Assembly: GCF_028829235.1 (NCBI RefSeq)
Contig: NZ_JAIWJY010000002.1
Coordinates: 124,001 to 188,000, forward strand
Origin: Tenacibaculum larymnensis
Lineage (GTDB): Bacteria > Bacteroidota > Bacteroidia > Flavobacteriales > Flavobacteriaceae
Direction: 5' to 3'
Length of the DNA stretch: 64,000 nt
Shown: positions 25,681 through 35,673 of the stretch, one piece after another
How the letters are laid out: every line of letters begins with the position of its first letter
How positions within the stretch are numbered: the first letter of the stretch is position 1
The notes under the pieces: model-generated
The model's database searches: none
What the model was told of the DNA's origin: nothing
What the model saw: only the letters and a program-made list of their open reading frames with translations
Program-made: the position numbers and the translations under genes

Positions 25681-27798
25681 ATGGCAATTTTATCGAAAAT
25701 TAGAGAACGCTCAATGTTCTTAATTCTTGTAATTGGTTTAGCACTTTTTGCTTTTGTATTAGACCCTTCTACAATATCAGACTTTTTTAGCGCAAGCAAA
25801 GTAAACGAAATAGGGCAAGTTGATGGCGAAGCCATTTCTCGTCAAGAGTTTGCTGAAGCTCTAGATGCTTACAAAGCACAAACAGGAAATAACATGTCTG
25901 AGATGCAGGCTGCAAAAGCAGTATGGAATAACTTAATCCGTCAAAAAATATACAAAAAGCAATTAGAAGAAGCAGGAATCACAGTTGGGGATGCAGATAT
26001 CTTAAATGCCTTATACGAAACTCCAGTAATTCAAAACGACGCTAGATTCCAAACTTCAGGGATTTTCGATAAAAATAAGTTAAAAGAGCACTTAGCTACC
26101 ATTAAAGAAGAAAATGGACAAGAATGGGGTGCTTGGCAAAAATATATGGCTTCTATAAAAAGCAACATAGAAAAAACAACATACGATAACTTAGTTGCTG
26201 CTGGCTTAGGAGCTTCTTTAAAAGAGGGAGAATCTAAGTATTTCACTGAAAATACAAAAGTATCAGGTAAGTATGTATATGTACCATATACTACAATTGC
26301 AGATAGTTTAGTAACTTTAAAGAAAAGTGATGTTCAAAATTATATAAACCAGCATCAAGACGCTTTTAAAGTAGAAGCTTCAAGAGATATTAACTTTGTA
26401 AAGTTTAATATAGAGCCTACTACAGAAGATGAAGAAGCTATTAAAGCTAACGTAGCAAAATTAATTGATGATTCAGTAATAAACAATACTCCTGTAAAAG
26501 GATTAAAAAATACTACAAACTATAGTGAGTTTTTAGAAGAAAACGAATCTGATTTAAGATTAGATAATAACTACAAGTTTAAAATTCAAGTACCTCAAGG
26601 AATTGCCGAAGAAGTTTTCAACGGTAAAGAAGGAGATGTTTTTGGACCATATAAAGATGCAGGATTCTTTAAATTATCTAAAATTACAGAAGTAAAACAA
26701 TTACCAGATTCTGCACAAGCAAGTCATATTTTAATTCCTTTTGTTGGTTCTGCAAGTGCTGATGCAACAGTTGTTCAAACTGAAGAAGAAGCTAAGAAGA
26801 CTGCTGATAGTTTATTAGCTGTTGTTAAAGCTGATAAATCTAAGTTTGCAGATTTAGCTAAAGAAATGTCATCAGATCAAGGTTCTGCAGAAAAAGGTGG
26901 ATTCTATGATTGGTTTGCTTATAACAGAATGGTACCATCATTTAGAGACTTTGTTTTTGAAGGAAAAGAAGGTGATATGGGAGTTGTAAAATCTCAATTC
27001 GGATTTCACGTAATTAAAATAGATGGTCAAAAGAACTTCCAACCAGTAGTAAAGTTAGCTACTTTTGGACGTAAGATAGAAGCTTCAGAAGAAACAGAAA
27101 ATGCAGTATTCCAAAATGCAGAAACATTAGCTTTAGAGTTAGCAAATGGAAAAGATTTTGAAGAAGCTATAAAAGAAAAAAACTTAACTTCTTTACCAGC
27201 GGTAGGATTAAAGTCTTTAGATGAAAACGTACCAGGTGTAGGTCGTGAAAGACAAATCATTACTTGGGCATTTGAAAAAGAAGTAAACGAAGGAGACTTT
27301 AAACGTTTTGATGTAGAAGGTGGATATGTAGTAGCTGTATTAACTGCAAAAACTGAAAAAGGATTAATGCCAGTAGATAAAGCAACTGCAAGTGTACGTC
27401 CTATCTTAACAAACGAGCGTAAAGCAAAAATGATTGAAGATAAAATTAGTGGTTCAACATTAGATGAAATCGCTAAATCAGTAAGTCAAACAGTTAGAAC
27501 TGCTACAGATGTAAACTTACAATCACCAACAATTTCAGGTGTAGGTTTCGAACCAAAAGTAGTAGGAGCAATGATTAACGCTAAAGAGAACGAAGTAGTT
27601 AAAAATGTAGTAGGAGATAAAGGTGTGTTTGCTTTTGTTGTTGAAAAGAAAGAATTACCAACAGCATTACCAAACTACGATACGTACAGAAAGCGTATTG
27701 CTAACGAAAGACAGAATAAAACCTTCCAAATGTATGAGGCGGTTAAAAAAGCGTCTGATATTGAAGATAACATGAGTTCTTTCTACGGAATTCAATAA
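25681..27798 (+). CDS. SurA/PpiD-like periplasmic peptidyl-prolyl isomerase
   Basis: 705 aa. One N-terminal transmembrane helix (about 11-30), a SurA_N-type helical domain (about 35-190), and a parvulin domain (about 343-450: ASHILIPF, FADLAKEMSSD, GFYDWF, KSQFGFHVIKI). A second, degenerate parvulin-like part may follow. PpiD-like proteins are inner-membrane chaperones that help exported proteins fold. Its place after lptC and other envelope genes fits this role. Confidence 0.9.
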   Translation: MAILSKIRERSMFLILVIGLALFAFVLDPSTISDFFSASKVNEIGQVDGEAISRQEFAEALDAYKAQTGNNMSEMQAAKAVWNNLIRQKIYKKQLEEAGITVGDADILNALYETPVIQNDARFQTSGIFDKNKLKEHLATIKEENGQEWGAWQKYMASIKSNIEKTTYDNLVAAGLGASLKEGESKYFTENTKVSGKYVYVPYTTIADSLVTLKKSDVQNYINQHQDAFKVEASRDINFVKFNIEPTTEDEEAIKANVAKLIDDSVINNTPVKGLKNTTNYSEFLEENESDLRLDNNYKFKIQVPQGIAEEVFNGKEGDVFGPYKDAGFFKLSKITEVKQLPDSAQASHILIPFVGSASADATVVQTEEEAKKTADSLLAVVKADKSKFADLAKEMSSDQGSAEKGGFYDWFAYNRMVPSFRDFVFEGKEGDMGVVKSQFGFHVIKIDGQKNFQPVVKLATFGRKIEASEETENAVFQNAETLALELANGKDFEEAIKEKNLTSLPAVGLKSLDENVPGVGRERQIITWAFEKEVNEGDFKRFDVEGGYVVAVLTAKTEKGLMPVDKATASVRPILTNERKAKMIEDKISGSTLDEIAKSVSQTVRTATDVNLQSPTISGVGFEPKVVGAMINAKENEVVKNVVGDKGVFAFVVEKKELPTALPNYDTYRKRIANERQNKTFQMYEAVKKASDIEDNMSSFYGIQ

Positions 27799-27817
27799 GA
27801 AATAACGTCATACAAAT

Positions 27818-27853
27818 AAAAATCCCGAACTATTTAGTTCGGGATTTTTTATT
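27818..27853. terminator. bidirectional terminator between convergent genes
   Basis: AAAAATCCCGAAC pairs with GTTCGGGATTTTTT across a six-base loop. It separates the foldase (+) from the lipoprotein gene (-), whose stop it touches. Confidence 0.85.
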
Positions 27854-28485
27854 TAATTGTTGTCTATAAATCTTTCTAAGTCCTTAATTATTGGTGGTGG
27901 AGGAAGTATTTCTATTCTTCTGTTTACAAATATATTTAACTTAAGAGAGTCAGATGATTCTTGTTGAATTTCATTAAAAACTTCGGATACTTTTATGATT
28001 AAGTTTTCTAATTCATCTATTTCACAAGTTAAAGAAATGATAAGTTTTTCTGGAGAGTCTGAATAGTCATAATCTTTGCCAAAATTTGAAAAGTCTTTTT
28101 TAAGAACACTTTTTAAATTTTTGATAGGGTAGTTTTTTTCTTTTCTCAAACTATCTTTTGAAATACTTAAAATATTTTTAAGCTTAATAAATATAGGATA
28201 ACATTTACCAAAAGTTGTTGATACAAGAACGTTATATCTTTTTTTATTACTATCAATTTTTAAATAAGCTCTTTTTTCGTCATAGTTTAAATTCTCAAGA
28301 CTATCGACTAATTGGCTAAAATCATTAAATCCATCCAGATCTATATATTGATAATTTTTACTTAATGAGAAATCGGAGGGATTGGGATAATAAAATTCTT
28401 TTTCTAAATCTTTTCTGTGAGTTTTACAAGAAGCTAGATTAAATAAGAGAAATACAGAAAATATAAGGTTTATTCTTTTTTGCAT
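27853..28485 (-). CDS. hypothetical lipoprotein
   Basis: 210 aa. Lipobox NLASC (Cys20). The mature part has DLDGFNDFSQLVDSLENL, a central YNVLVSTTFGKCYP and a C-terminal NIFVNRRIEILPPPP. I recognise no family. It is monocistronic with a terminator at its 3' end. Confidence 0.65.
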   Translation of the reverse strand: MQKRINLIFSVFLLFNLASCKTHRKDLEKEFYYPNPSDFSLSKNYQYIDLDGFNDFSQLVDSLENLNYDEKRAYLKIDSNKKRYNVLVSTTFGKCYPIFIKLKNILSISKDSLRKEKNYPIKNLKSVLKKDFSNFGKDYDYSDSPEKLIISLTCEIDELENLIIKVSEVFNEIQQESSDSLKLNIFVNRRIEILPPPPIIKDLERFIDNN

Positions 28486-28528
28486 TTAAGGTTGTATTTA
28501 TCAATAACTAAACTAATTTAATTAAAAC

Positions 28529-28560
28529 AAAAAAGCAACCTCAAACGAGATTGCTTTTTT
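28529..28560 (-). terminator. terminator of lpdA
   Basis: AAAAAAGCAA pairs with TTGCTTTTTT, with an inner CTC/GAG pairing. It lies 23 bases past the lpdA stop. Confidence 0.7.
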
Positions 28561-28582
28561 AAGTATATTTTAAAGCTTTTTA

Positions 28583-29983
28583 TTAAGCATTTAATGGTTT
28601 ACCATCCCAAGCTGCTTTAGCTGCTTCTTTTACAGCTTCAGAGTATGTTGGGTGTCCATGACAAATACGAGCTAAATCTTCCGCAGAAGCTCTGTATTCC
28701 ATCGCTACAGCTGCTTCCATAATTAAGTCAGCTACACGAGCACCTACCATATGAACTCCTAATACTTCATCTGTATTTTTATCAGCCAATACTTTTACAA
28801 ATCCATCAGTATCTCCACTTGCACGAGAACGTCCTAATGCACGCATAGAGAATTTTCCAGACTTGTAATCAACACCAGCATCTTTTAATTCTTGTTCAGT
28901 TTTACCAACAGCCGCTACTTCTGGCCAAGTGTAAACAATACCAGGAATTAAGTTATAGTCGATGTGAGGTTTTTGTCCAGCTAAATATTCAGCTACAACC
29001 ACACCTTCTTCTTCTGCTTTGTGTGCTAACATAGCTCCACGAACTACATCACCAATAGCATATATGTTAGAAACGTTCGTTTGTAAATGATCATTTACTT
29101 CAACCATTCCTCTTTCAGTAACTTTAACCCCCGCTTTTTCTAAAGCTAATCCTTCAGTATACGGACGACGACCTACTGAAACTAAACAGTAATCACCAGT
29201 AAAAGTAACCTCTTCACCTTTTTTATTAGTAGCTTTTACCACAACTTCGTCACCATTTCTTTCAACAGAAGTTACACCGTGGCTAGCATTAATTTTCATA
29301 CCTTGTTTCTTTAAAACCTTAGTAAGTTCTTTAGAAACATCTTTATCCATAGTAGGCGTAATTGTTGGAGCATACTCGATAACAGTTACGTCAGCACCTA
29401 AACGCTTATAAACTGAACCTAACTCTAAACCAATAACACCACCACCTATAACTAATAAGTGCTTAGGAACTTCAGGAAGTTTTAACGCTTCAGTAGAAGT
29501 TATTACACGCTCTTTATCAATAGTAATAAAAGGTAAAGAAGATGGTTTAGAACCAGTAGCTATTATAATGTTAGTACCTTCAATTTCTTCTTCAGTACCA
29601 TCATTTTTAGTGATTTTTACGTGAGTAGCATCTTCAAAAGAACCTAAACCTTCGTAAACCTCAATATTGTTTTTATCCATTAAATATTTGATACCTCCAG
29701 TAGTAGTTTCTACTACATTTGCTTTACGAGCTACCATTTTTCCGAAGTCAAAAGAAGGCTTCTCAACAGAGATACCATGCTCTTCGAAATGATTTACTGC
29801 ATCATAGTAATGGTGCGAAGAATCTAATAAAGCTTTTGAAGGAATACATCCAACATTTAAACAAGTTCCACCTAAAGTTGAGTACTTTTCGATAATAGCA
29901 ACTTTAGAACCTAATTGAGCGGCTCTGATAGCAGCAATGTACCCTCCTGGACCAGAACCAATAACGATTAAATCGTATTTCAT
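28583..29983 (-). CDS. lpdA: dihydrolipoyl dehydrogenase (E3)
   Basis: 466 aa, the usual length. FAD motif IGSGPGGYIAA, redox disulfide Cys41-Cys46 in GGTCLNVGC, NAD motif GGGVIGLELGS, YAIGDVVRG, and the catalytic His-Glu pair in GHPTYSEAVKEAA. It reoxidises lipoamide for pyruvate and 2-oxoglutarate dehydrogenases and glycine cleavage. The complex partners are not in the window. Confidence 0.96.
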   Translation of the reverse strand: MKYDLIVIGSGPGGYIAAIRAAQLGSKVAIIEKYSTLGGTCLNVGCIPSKALLDSSHHYYDAVNHFEEHGISVEKPSFDFGKMVARKANVVETTTGGIKYLMDKNNIEVYEGLGSFEDATHVKITKNDGTEEEIEGTNIIIATGSKPSSLPFITIDKERVITSTEALKLPEVPKHLLVIGGGVIGLELGSVYKRLGADVTVIEYAPTITPTMDKDVSKELTKVLKKQGMKINASHGVTSVERNGDEVVVKATNKKGEEVTFTGDYCLVSVGRRPYTEGLALEKAGVKVTERGMVEVNDHLQTNVSNIYAIGDVVRGAMLAHKAEEEGVVVAEYLAGQKPHIDYNLIPGIVYTWPEVAAVGKTEQELKDAGVDYKSGKFSMRALGRSRASGDTDGFVKVLADKNTDEVLGVHMVGARVADLIMEAAVAMEYRASAEDLARICHGHPTYSEAVKEAAKAAWDGKPLNA

Positions 29984-30018
29984 GAGTTGTGTTTTATTTT
30001 TTCATAAATAATGAAGCA

Positions 30019-30026
30019 CAAAAATA
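30019..30026 (-). promoter_or_regulatory. candidate -7 element of lpdA
   Basis: TATTTTTG on the minus strand matches TAnnTTTG, 36 bases before the ATG. No clear -33 element was seen. Confidence 0.35.
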
Positions 30027-30080
30027 CAATTATTTGTCGATAAAATTAGTTTTCATATCTTTAAAACTTAAATTCGTTGT

Positions 30081-30551
30081 ATGAAAATTTTCAAAAAAAT
30101 TATAGGATTCTTATTAATACTATTGGTAATAGCGCAGTTTTTTCAACCAGAAAAAAATCAAGGAGAAATAACTACAGTTGAAGCTTTTATAAAAGAAACC
30201 AAACCAAATGATCAAGTGCACAAAATATTAAAAACAGCATGTTTTGATTGTCACAGTAATTCAACTCGTTATCCTTGGTATAGTAGTATTACACCAGTTA
30301 ACTATTGGTTAGCTGACCACGTAAACCATGGAAAAGAAGAATTGAATTTTTCTGAATGGGCTACTTATTCCTTAAAAAGAAAAGAACATAAAATGGAAGA
30401 AGTTTGGGAGGAAGTAGAAAAAGGAAAAATGCCATTAGATTCTTATACTTGGACACACGCTGATGCTCATTTAACTAAAGAAGAAGTTGAGCAAGTAATT
30501 AACTGGGCTAAAAGTGTACAAGGAGATTACAAAATGCAGCTAGCGAACTAA
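30081..30551 (+). CDS. haem-binding domain protein (single CxxCH)
   Basis: 156 aa. N-terminal signal/anchor helix (about 5-21), then CFDCH (Cys54-Cys57-His58) followed by SNSTRYPWYSSITPVNYW, the signature of the Bacteroidota haem_bd domain (PF14376-like), and KMPLDSYTW with THADAHLTKEE. It is predicted to hold one c-type haem in the periplasm. The partner is unknown; the glycosyltransferase 4 bases downstream is probably co-transcribed but not obviously related. Confidence 0.88.
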   Translation: MKIFKKIIGFLLILLVIAQFFQPEKNQGEITTVEAFIKETKPNDQVHKILKTACFDCHSNSTRYPWYSSITPVNYWLADHVNHGKEELNFSEWATYSLKRKEHKMEEVWEEVEKGKMPLDSYTWTHADAHLTKEEVEQVINWAKSVQGDYKMQLAN

Positions 30552-30555
30552 ATTA

Positions 30556-31785
30556 ATGCAACAACTTTTAATAATTGGATATGTTTGGATAGAAAAAACT
30601 ACAGGAGCTGGTAACCGAATGTTACAGTTACTTAATGTTTTTAAAGACCAAAACTATACCATTACTTTTGCAACACCTGCCCAAAAAACTGAAAACTCTT
30701 TAAACTTAGTAGAGTTAGGAGTTGAGGAGAAATCGATTGAATTAAATTCAAGTTCTTTTGATGATTTTATAAAAGAACAGCAACCAGATGTTGTGTTGTT
30801 CGATCGTTTTATGATGGAAGAACAATTTGGTTGGCGTGTAGCAGAATATTGCCCGAAAGCTTTACGAGTTTTAGATACAGAAGATTTACATTTTTTACGT
30901 AAAACACGTCATCAACAATTAAAAAAAGGAAAACAATTTTCTACAGAAGCATTGTTGAAGTCGGATGAAGCAAAACGAGAAATCGCTGCTATTTTACGTT
31001 GTGATATGAGCTTGATTATTTCAACCTACGAAATGCAGTTATTGAAAGACGTTTTTAAAGTTGATGAATCTTTACTATATCATTTACCTTTTTTATTGAG
31101 TTCAATTGATGAAAAAGTAGTAAAAAGATGGAAGTCATTTGAAGAACGACAACATTTTGTGTTTATAGGTAACTTTTTTCATGCTCCAAATGTAGATGCT
31201 GTTTTACAATTAAAAACAATTTGGAAAACGATAAGAAAGCAATTACCAGAGGCAGAATTACATATTTACGGAGCCTATGCTACGCAGCAAATTCAGCAAT
31301 TGCATAAACCAAAAGAAGGGTTTATTATAAAAGGTTTTGCAGAAGATGCACTCGAAGTAGTTAAAAGTGCTAGAGTAGTGTTAGCGCCAATTCGTTTTGG
31401 AGCTGGAATTAAAGGTAAATTAACCGAAGCAATGGAATGTGGTACTCCAAGTGTTACTACTTCAATAGGTGCAGAAGGCATGCATGGAAATTTACCTTGG
31501 AACGGATTTATAGAAGATGATTTTGAGAAGTTTGCCAACAAAGCTATAGAGCTATATACTTATGATATTCTTTGGAAAAAGTCTCAACAAAAAGGAGTTG
31601 TAATAATTAATTCGATATACGATAAAGAAAAATTAGCTTTTTCTTTTGTAAACAAAATAAAAGAAATCCAAGAAAACTTTGAAACACATCGTACACAAAA
31701 TTTTCTTGGAAGTTTGTTGCAACATCAAACCTTACAGGCTACAAAATTTATGAGCAAGTGGATTGAAGAAAAGAATAAGAAATAG
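30556..31785 (+). CDS. GT4-like glycosyltransferase
   Basis: 409 aa, no signal. C-terminal half: FIGNFFHAPNVDAV, LHIYGAY, and the donor-binding PIRFGAGIKGKLTEAMECGTPSV ending GAEGM, typical of GT4/GT-B enzymes. The N-terminal acceptor domain is less conserved (TGAGNRMLQLLNVF). Donor and acceptor cannot be told. It is convergent with the DUF4625 gene, only 3 bases away, with no visible terminator between. Confidence 0.82.
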   Translation: MQQLLIIGYVWIEKTTGAGNRMLQLLNVFKDQNYTITFATPAQKTENSLNLVELGVEEKSIELNSSSFDDFIKEQQPDVVLFDRFMMEEQFGWRVAEYCPKALRVLDTEDLHFLRKTRHQQLKKGKQFSTEALLKSDEAKREIAAILRCDMSLIISTYEMQLLKDVFKVDESLLYHLPFLLSSIDEKVVKRWKSFEERQHFVFIGNFFHAPNVDAVLQLKTIWKTIRKQLPEAELHIYGAYATQQIQQLHKPKEGFIIKGFAEDALEVVKSARVVLAPIRFGAGIKGKLTEAMECGTPSVTTSIGAEGMHGNLPWNGFIEDDFEKFANKAIELYTYDILWKKSQQKGVVIINSIYDKEKLAFSFVNKIKEIQENFETHRTQNFLGSLLQHQTLQATKFMSKWIEEKNKK

Positions 31786-31788
31786 AAC

Positions 31789-32262
31789 TTATTCAATTTT
31801 AATATCTACTGAGGTTCTACTTTGCCATCCAGTAACATCAATTACAGAAATTTGACAATGGTAATCGCCAGAATCAATATCAGTAGGAATTGTAATGTTT
31901 TGCACTACCTCATATTCTTTACGATTGTTATCAATAGTATAGTTTTCCATAAAAATTAAAGGAGAAACAGGATCTTTTATAGGAGATAACTCACAATTAG
32001 AGCCTTGATCATCGTGTGTATGATGATCAAAATTATGATGAATGTCTATAGCGTAAGTAGCCAATGCAATGTTATCAGACACTTTTACGCGTATGGTATA
32101 TTCTTTCCCTTTTTCTAAAACAGTACACGACTTGGGAAAACCTTCGTTGTAATTTATGGTAATAGTTGGCTTTTCAGTGTCTGGTTCTTCAGATTCACTA
32201 CTACAACCTATATTTAATAAGATTAATAGAAGAAAAGCACTTGTTATTTTTAATAATTTCAT
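31789..32262 (-). CDS. DUF4625 lipoprotein, single domain, His-rich loop
   Basis: 157 aa. Lipobox LNIGC (Cys20). One DUF4625 domain with TITINYNEGFP, VKVSDNIALATYAIDIHHNFDHH and a dense His/Asp loop (HHNFDHHTHDD) suited to metal binding. It is the last gene of the His-rich/TonB/DUF4625 locus and lies 55 bases past the tandem-domain paralogue, behind a hairpin. Surface-exposed or periplasmic metal-binding lipoprotein is an inference from the histidines and neighbours. Confidence 0.8.
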   Translation of the reverse strand: MKLLKITSAFLLLILLNIGCSSESEEPDTEKPTITINYNEGFPKSCTVLEKGKEYTIRVKVSDNIALATYAIDIHHNFDHHTHDDQGSNCELSPIKDPVSPLIFMENYTIDNNRKEYEVVQNITIPTDIDSGDYHCQISVIDVTGWQSRTSVDIKIE

Positions 32263-32278
32263 AATAGTTTATTGTTAC

Positions 32279-32312
32279 AAAAGACTACTTGAGAAACAAG
32301 TAGCCTTTTTGT
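32279..32312 (-). terminator. hairpin between the two DUF4625 genes
   Basis: On the minus strand GGCTACTTG, loop TTTCT, CAAGTAGTC, followed by TTTTG. It may partly terminate the receptor/DUF4625 transcript before the last gene. Confidence 0.5.
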
Positions 32313-32317
32313 TATAA

Positions 32318-33142
32318 TTATTTAATTTCGATAGGAATTGACAATTTTACTGTTTCGCTTTCTCCGCTTTCTTTAGCGTAAATATTTAGCCAGTAGCTTC
32401 CTACTGGAGCACCAGGAATTAAATCGTAATGATAATGTATGTGCGGGTTTTTAACTCCTTCATACAATTCTTTAGGTAAAACATTAATTACTTTATCCCA
32501 CTTACCAACTTCAACATTTTGACCTTCTCTCCATTCTTTGAACCAAAATTCGTATTTAATTTCAGTAACAGTATTATTACCAGAAACATATTCAAATTCG
32601 GTATGTAACTCATCTTTTCCAAAGGCGATTGAGTTGTTATCACCAATTTCTAAGTCTTTAAATTTTTGAATAATGTGTAACTTTTTAGTAATGGCACTTT
32701 TAGTTCCGTCTTCATGTTCAACTGTAATTTTAAACTTATAAACTCCTTCAGCAGGTGTAAAAGAAGGAGTGTATTTGTTCTCTTCATCAAAATATACATG
32801 GTAATGTATATGAGGGTTTAATTGACCTTCATAACTATCAACAGGAACTAAATGATTCTTTAATTCCCAAATTAACTCACCTGTCTTGACTTTAGGAACA
32901 TCAAAAGCTTCAACATCAAAATAAATTTTAGAAACCTTACTAGTTCCTTCGTAGTCAAATTCAATATGAACATCTACGTTTGATTGTGGTAAAACAAAAT
33001 CAGAATTACCTAACTCCATGCTTTTAAAACGTTCTGTATTGATGTTTTCATCAAAAGTTTCTGGTATGTTATCTTCATCACTACAAGAAATAATTAAAAG
33101 GCTTACAAAAAATAAGATTGCTGTTTTAAATGTGTTTTTCAT
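32318..33142 (-). CDS. tandem DUF4625 lipoprotein
   Basis: 274 aa. Lipobox LIISC (Cys20). The mature protein is an internal duplication of a DUF4625-like unit: DVHIEFDY and YEGQLNPHIHYH in the first half, ELHTEFEY and YEGVKNPHIHYH in the second. The paired HxEF and HIHYH motifs look like two equivalent metal sites. It starts 19 bases after the TonB receptor gene and should be its partner lipoprotein. Confidence 0.82.
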   Translation of the reverse strand: MKNTFKTAILFFVSLLIISCSDEDNIPETFDENINTERFKSMELGNSDFVLPQSNVDVHIEFDYEGTSKVSKIYFDVEAFDVPKVKTGELIWELKNHLVPVDSYEGQLNPHIHYHVYFDEENKYTPSFTPAEGVYKFKITVEHEDGTKSAITKKLHIIQKFKDLEIGDNNSIAFGKDELHTEFEYVSGNNTVTEIKYEFWFKEWREGQNVEVGKWDKVINVLPKELYEGVKNPHIHYHYDLIPGAPVGSYWLNIYAKESGESETVKLSIPIEIK

Positions 33143-33161
33143 GATTAAAAAAATTAAATGA

Positions 33162-35522
33162 TTAAAATGTTTGTATAATTGTTATTGAAAAGTTTCTTCC
33201 AGGCTCAGGAACTTCTATAAGTCTATAGAAACTCGTATGGTCGAATACTTTGTTGTTTAAAATGTTATTTAACCTCCCTTGAATTTTAAGAGGTTGTTTT
33301 TTTGAGAAAAGATCTACACTCGTATGCAAACCAATATTTATTAAAGAATACCCTTCTGTCGTTTTTTCAGGGGGTACAATATTGTTTTGATCCGAAACCA
33401 ATCGTACACTTGAGAATAGTTTAGTGTCGCCAAAAGTTAACCAAGGATTCAATGTATACTCAAGCGAAACAACTCCTGTTAACGGAGGAGAAAAAGGAAG
33501 TGTGAAGTTTTTCTTTTTTCCACTTAATTGCCTTGCTTTTACATATTCTAAAGAACCCGTAATCGATAATTTATCAATAGGTTCATATTGAATCATAATT
33601 TCACCACCATATCTAAAAACACGACTTTGACTGTATTGGTACTTTTGAAGTGTTTCGTAATACTCAGGGGTTGGACTTAAATAAATATAATTATCAAAAT
33701 AATTGACAAAAGGAGTAAGCTGGATAGAGGCTTTATTATATTTTGCTTTAAATTCTCCATCTATTTGATAAGAACTTTCAGGCTCTAAATCAAGGTTCCC
33801 TTCTTCATATCGGTACATGTGATAGTTTACTCCGTCTGAAGCCAATTCGTTTGCCAGTGGAATTCTAAAACTCTTACCTATATTTATTTTATACGATGTG
33901 TTTTTAAGTCCATAACTTAATCCAGCTGAAGCACTAAAACTTCCAAAAGTTAAATTCTTTCTTTCTGAACGCTGTAGTTGTTGCTGAGTAGTATTTCCGT
34001 TTTCGTCAGTAACAGGAGATAAGAACCATTCGTAATAGGGTTGTGTTTTTATTACGCCATAATCGTAGCGTACACCACCATCTAAATATAAATTGTTGTT
34101 GAGTTTTATTTGATCGTACACAAAAGCCCCAACTGTAAAACGAGTATATTCAGGAATAAGAAATCCCCAGCCATCAATAGTATTATCTTGATACTCTAAG
34201 TTTATACCAGTGGTAACTTTATGTTCTTCAAAATAGTGTAATTGACTTTTTGCATTAAGACTGTAGGTGGTCTTCTTAAACAAGCGTTCTATTGTAGATG
34301 ACGGCTTGGGCATATAACCATGCGGAACAGGTTCTGAATGTTCTTCGCGATGATTATTTTGAAGCCCAAGCTCAACATCTAACGTGTAATTGGGGAATAG
34401 AAAACTGGTATTATTCGTTATTTTAAAATGATTGACTTTATGACGGGGTAAATCAATATCTCTATTGTCAGCATCGTACTCTATTTTAGAAGTTCTCACT
34501 TCCAGACCATGTGCATTAGCGAAAAAACCATTTTTAGAATTTACATTACTAAAAGAAGTTATAGAGCTAATATTATCTGATACATAACCTATAGAAACTC
34601 CAACATTATGATTGTATCCTGCTGTGTTACGTAAGTAATTTTTATGCAAGTCAAAAATGTAATTATCGTATGTAATTTTTTTGGTAGGAACTTTATAGTC
34701 ACCATAATCTTCATGAGTAATTCTAGCTTTATAATACCAATGATTATAACGTTGTTTAACTCCCAAAGAAACTCCATAAAAATCGTTGTTACTTCTGTTG
34801 GTGAGGTTTAGTTCACCTGAAAAAGAATTAACATCAGGTAGTAAGTTGTTTTTCAGGCTAATTACACCTGATATTGCGTCAGAACCATAGAGTAGAGAAG
34901 CAGCTCCTTTAGTAACTTCAATATTATCAATATTATATTGGTCTATTTCCAAACCATGATCGGCTCCCCATTGTTGTGCTTCGTGTTTTATACCATTTTC
35001 AACAACAACAACTCTATTAAAGCCTAAACCTCTAATGGTAGGTTTGGATTGACCAGAACCAATAGTAATTGTGCTAACCCCTGGAATATCTTTAAGAGTT
35101 TGCATTAAACTATTGTCTCTATTTTTCTCTAAAAAACCAACATCAATCCTTTGTGTATTACTGGAGAACTTTGTTAGTGTTTTTTTAGGGTTTTGTGCAA
35201 TAACCACCTCATTTAACACTGAATTGTCTTGTGTTAAAGGGATAATTATTACTGAGTTAGTAGGAAATATGTTTTCTTGATAACTAACATATCCAACATG
35301 AGTAACAGTTAAGAGATACTCTTTGTTCAAAAGTTTGTAAAAACTACTATTTCCTTTAGTGTTTGTGTACGCGTGCTTTGAACCAATACTCACGTGAGCA
35401 TTGGGTAACTCACTTTGTGTTGTTCCATCAATTACCTTAATAGTAACAGAACTGGTATTCTGACTAAAAATAATTGCGTGAAACAATACACAAAATAAAG
35501 CACCTAAGCTTTGTTTTGTCAT
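33162..35522 (-). CDS. TonB-dependent outer-membrane receptor (probable metal uptake)
   Basis: 786 aa. Signal peptide about 1-20, a carboxypeptidase-like beta domain (about 23-110), the plug (about 120-230: TLKDIPGVSTITIGSGQSKPTIRG is covered in 135-160, then GADHGLEIDQYNIDNIEVTKG) and a barrel ending in a terminal Phe (SITIIQTF), the expected last residue for an outer-membrane barrel. Extracellular loops carry histidines (EEHSEPVPHGY, VNYHMY). No SusD partner, so not a glycan system. With DUF4625 and His-rich neighbours it suggests uptake of a transition metal, zinc or copper. Confidence 0.9.
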   Translation of the reverse strand: MTKQSLGALFCVLFHAIIFSQNTSSVTIKVIDGTTQSELPNAHVSIGSKHAYTNTKGNSSFYKLLNKEYLLTVTHVGYVSYQENIFPTNSVIIIPLTQDNSVLNEVVIAQNPKKTLTKFSSNTQRIDVGFLEKNRDNSLMQTLKDIPGVSTITIGSGQSKPTIRGLGFNRVVVVENGIKHEAQQWGADHGLEIDQYNIDNIEVTKGAASLLYGSDAISGVISLKNNLLPDVNSFSGELNLTNRSNNDFYGVSLGVKQRYNHWYYKARITHEDYGDYKVPTKKITYDNYIFDLHKNYLRNTAGYNHNVGVSIGYVSDNISSITSFSNVNSKNGFFANAHGLEVRTSKIEYDADNRDIDLPRHKVNHFKITNNTSFLFPNYTLDVELGLQNNHREEHSEPVPHGYMPKPSSTIERLFKKTTYSLNAKSQLHYFEEHKVTTGINLEYQDNTIDGWGFLIPEYTRFTVGAFVYDQIKLNNNLYLDGGVRYDYGVIKTQPYYEWFLSPVTDENGNTTQQQLQRSERKNLTFGSFSASAGLSYGLKNTSYKINIGKSFRIPLANELASDGVNYHMYRYEEGNLDLEPESSYQIDGEFKAKYNKASIQLTPFVNYFDNYIYLSPTPEYYETLQKYQYSQSRVFRYGGEIMIQYEPIDKLSITGSLEYVKARQLSGKKKNFTLPFSPPLTGVVSLEYTLNPWLTFGDTKLFSSVRLVSDQNNIVPPEKTTEGYSLINIGLHTSVDLFSKKQPLKIQGRLNNILNNKVFDHTSFYRLIEVPEPGRNFSITIIQTF

Positions 35523-35601
35523 TGTAAACAGAATTTAAAAACGAATTGTGTTAGCCGAAATAGAAAAAATCGACTATTGATTAAATAAGTTTAGAACACG
35601 T

Positions 35602-35673
35602 TACTATAGTAGGAGTAAACATATGTAATTATAGCGTAAAACCTAGTTTTAGGGTTGCATAAACATATACTCC
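35602..35673 (-). promoter_or_regulatory. palindrome cluster upstream of the TonB receptor
   Basis: TACTATAGTA is a perfect 10-bp palindrome (35602-35611). GGAGTAAACATATG (35612-35625) is roughly inverted in CATATACTCC (35664-35673), and TAAACATAT occurs twice, 44 bases apart. The minus-strand reading TATGTTTA is near the -7 consensus. Candidate operator region; the regulator is unknown. Confidence 0.3.

Noticed and set aside
33162..35522. SusC/SusD-type polysaccharide utilisation locus
   Set aside because: No SusD-like lipoprotein, glycoside hydrolase or sensor is present, and the receptor is shorter than a typical SusC.
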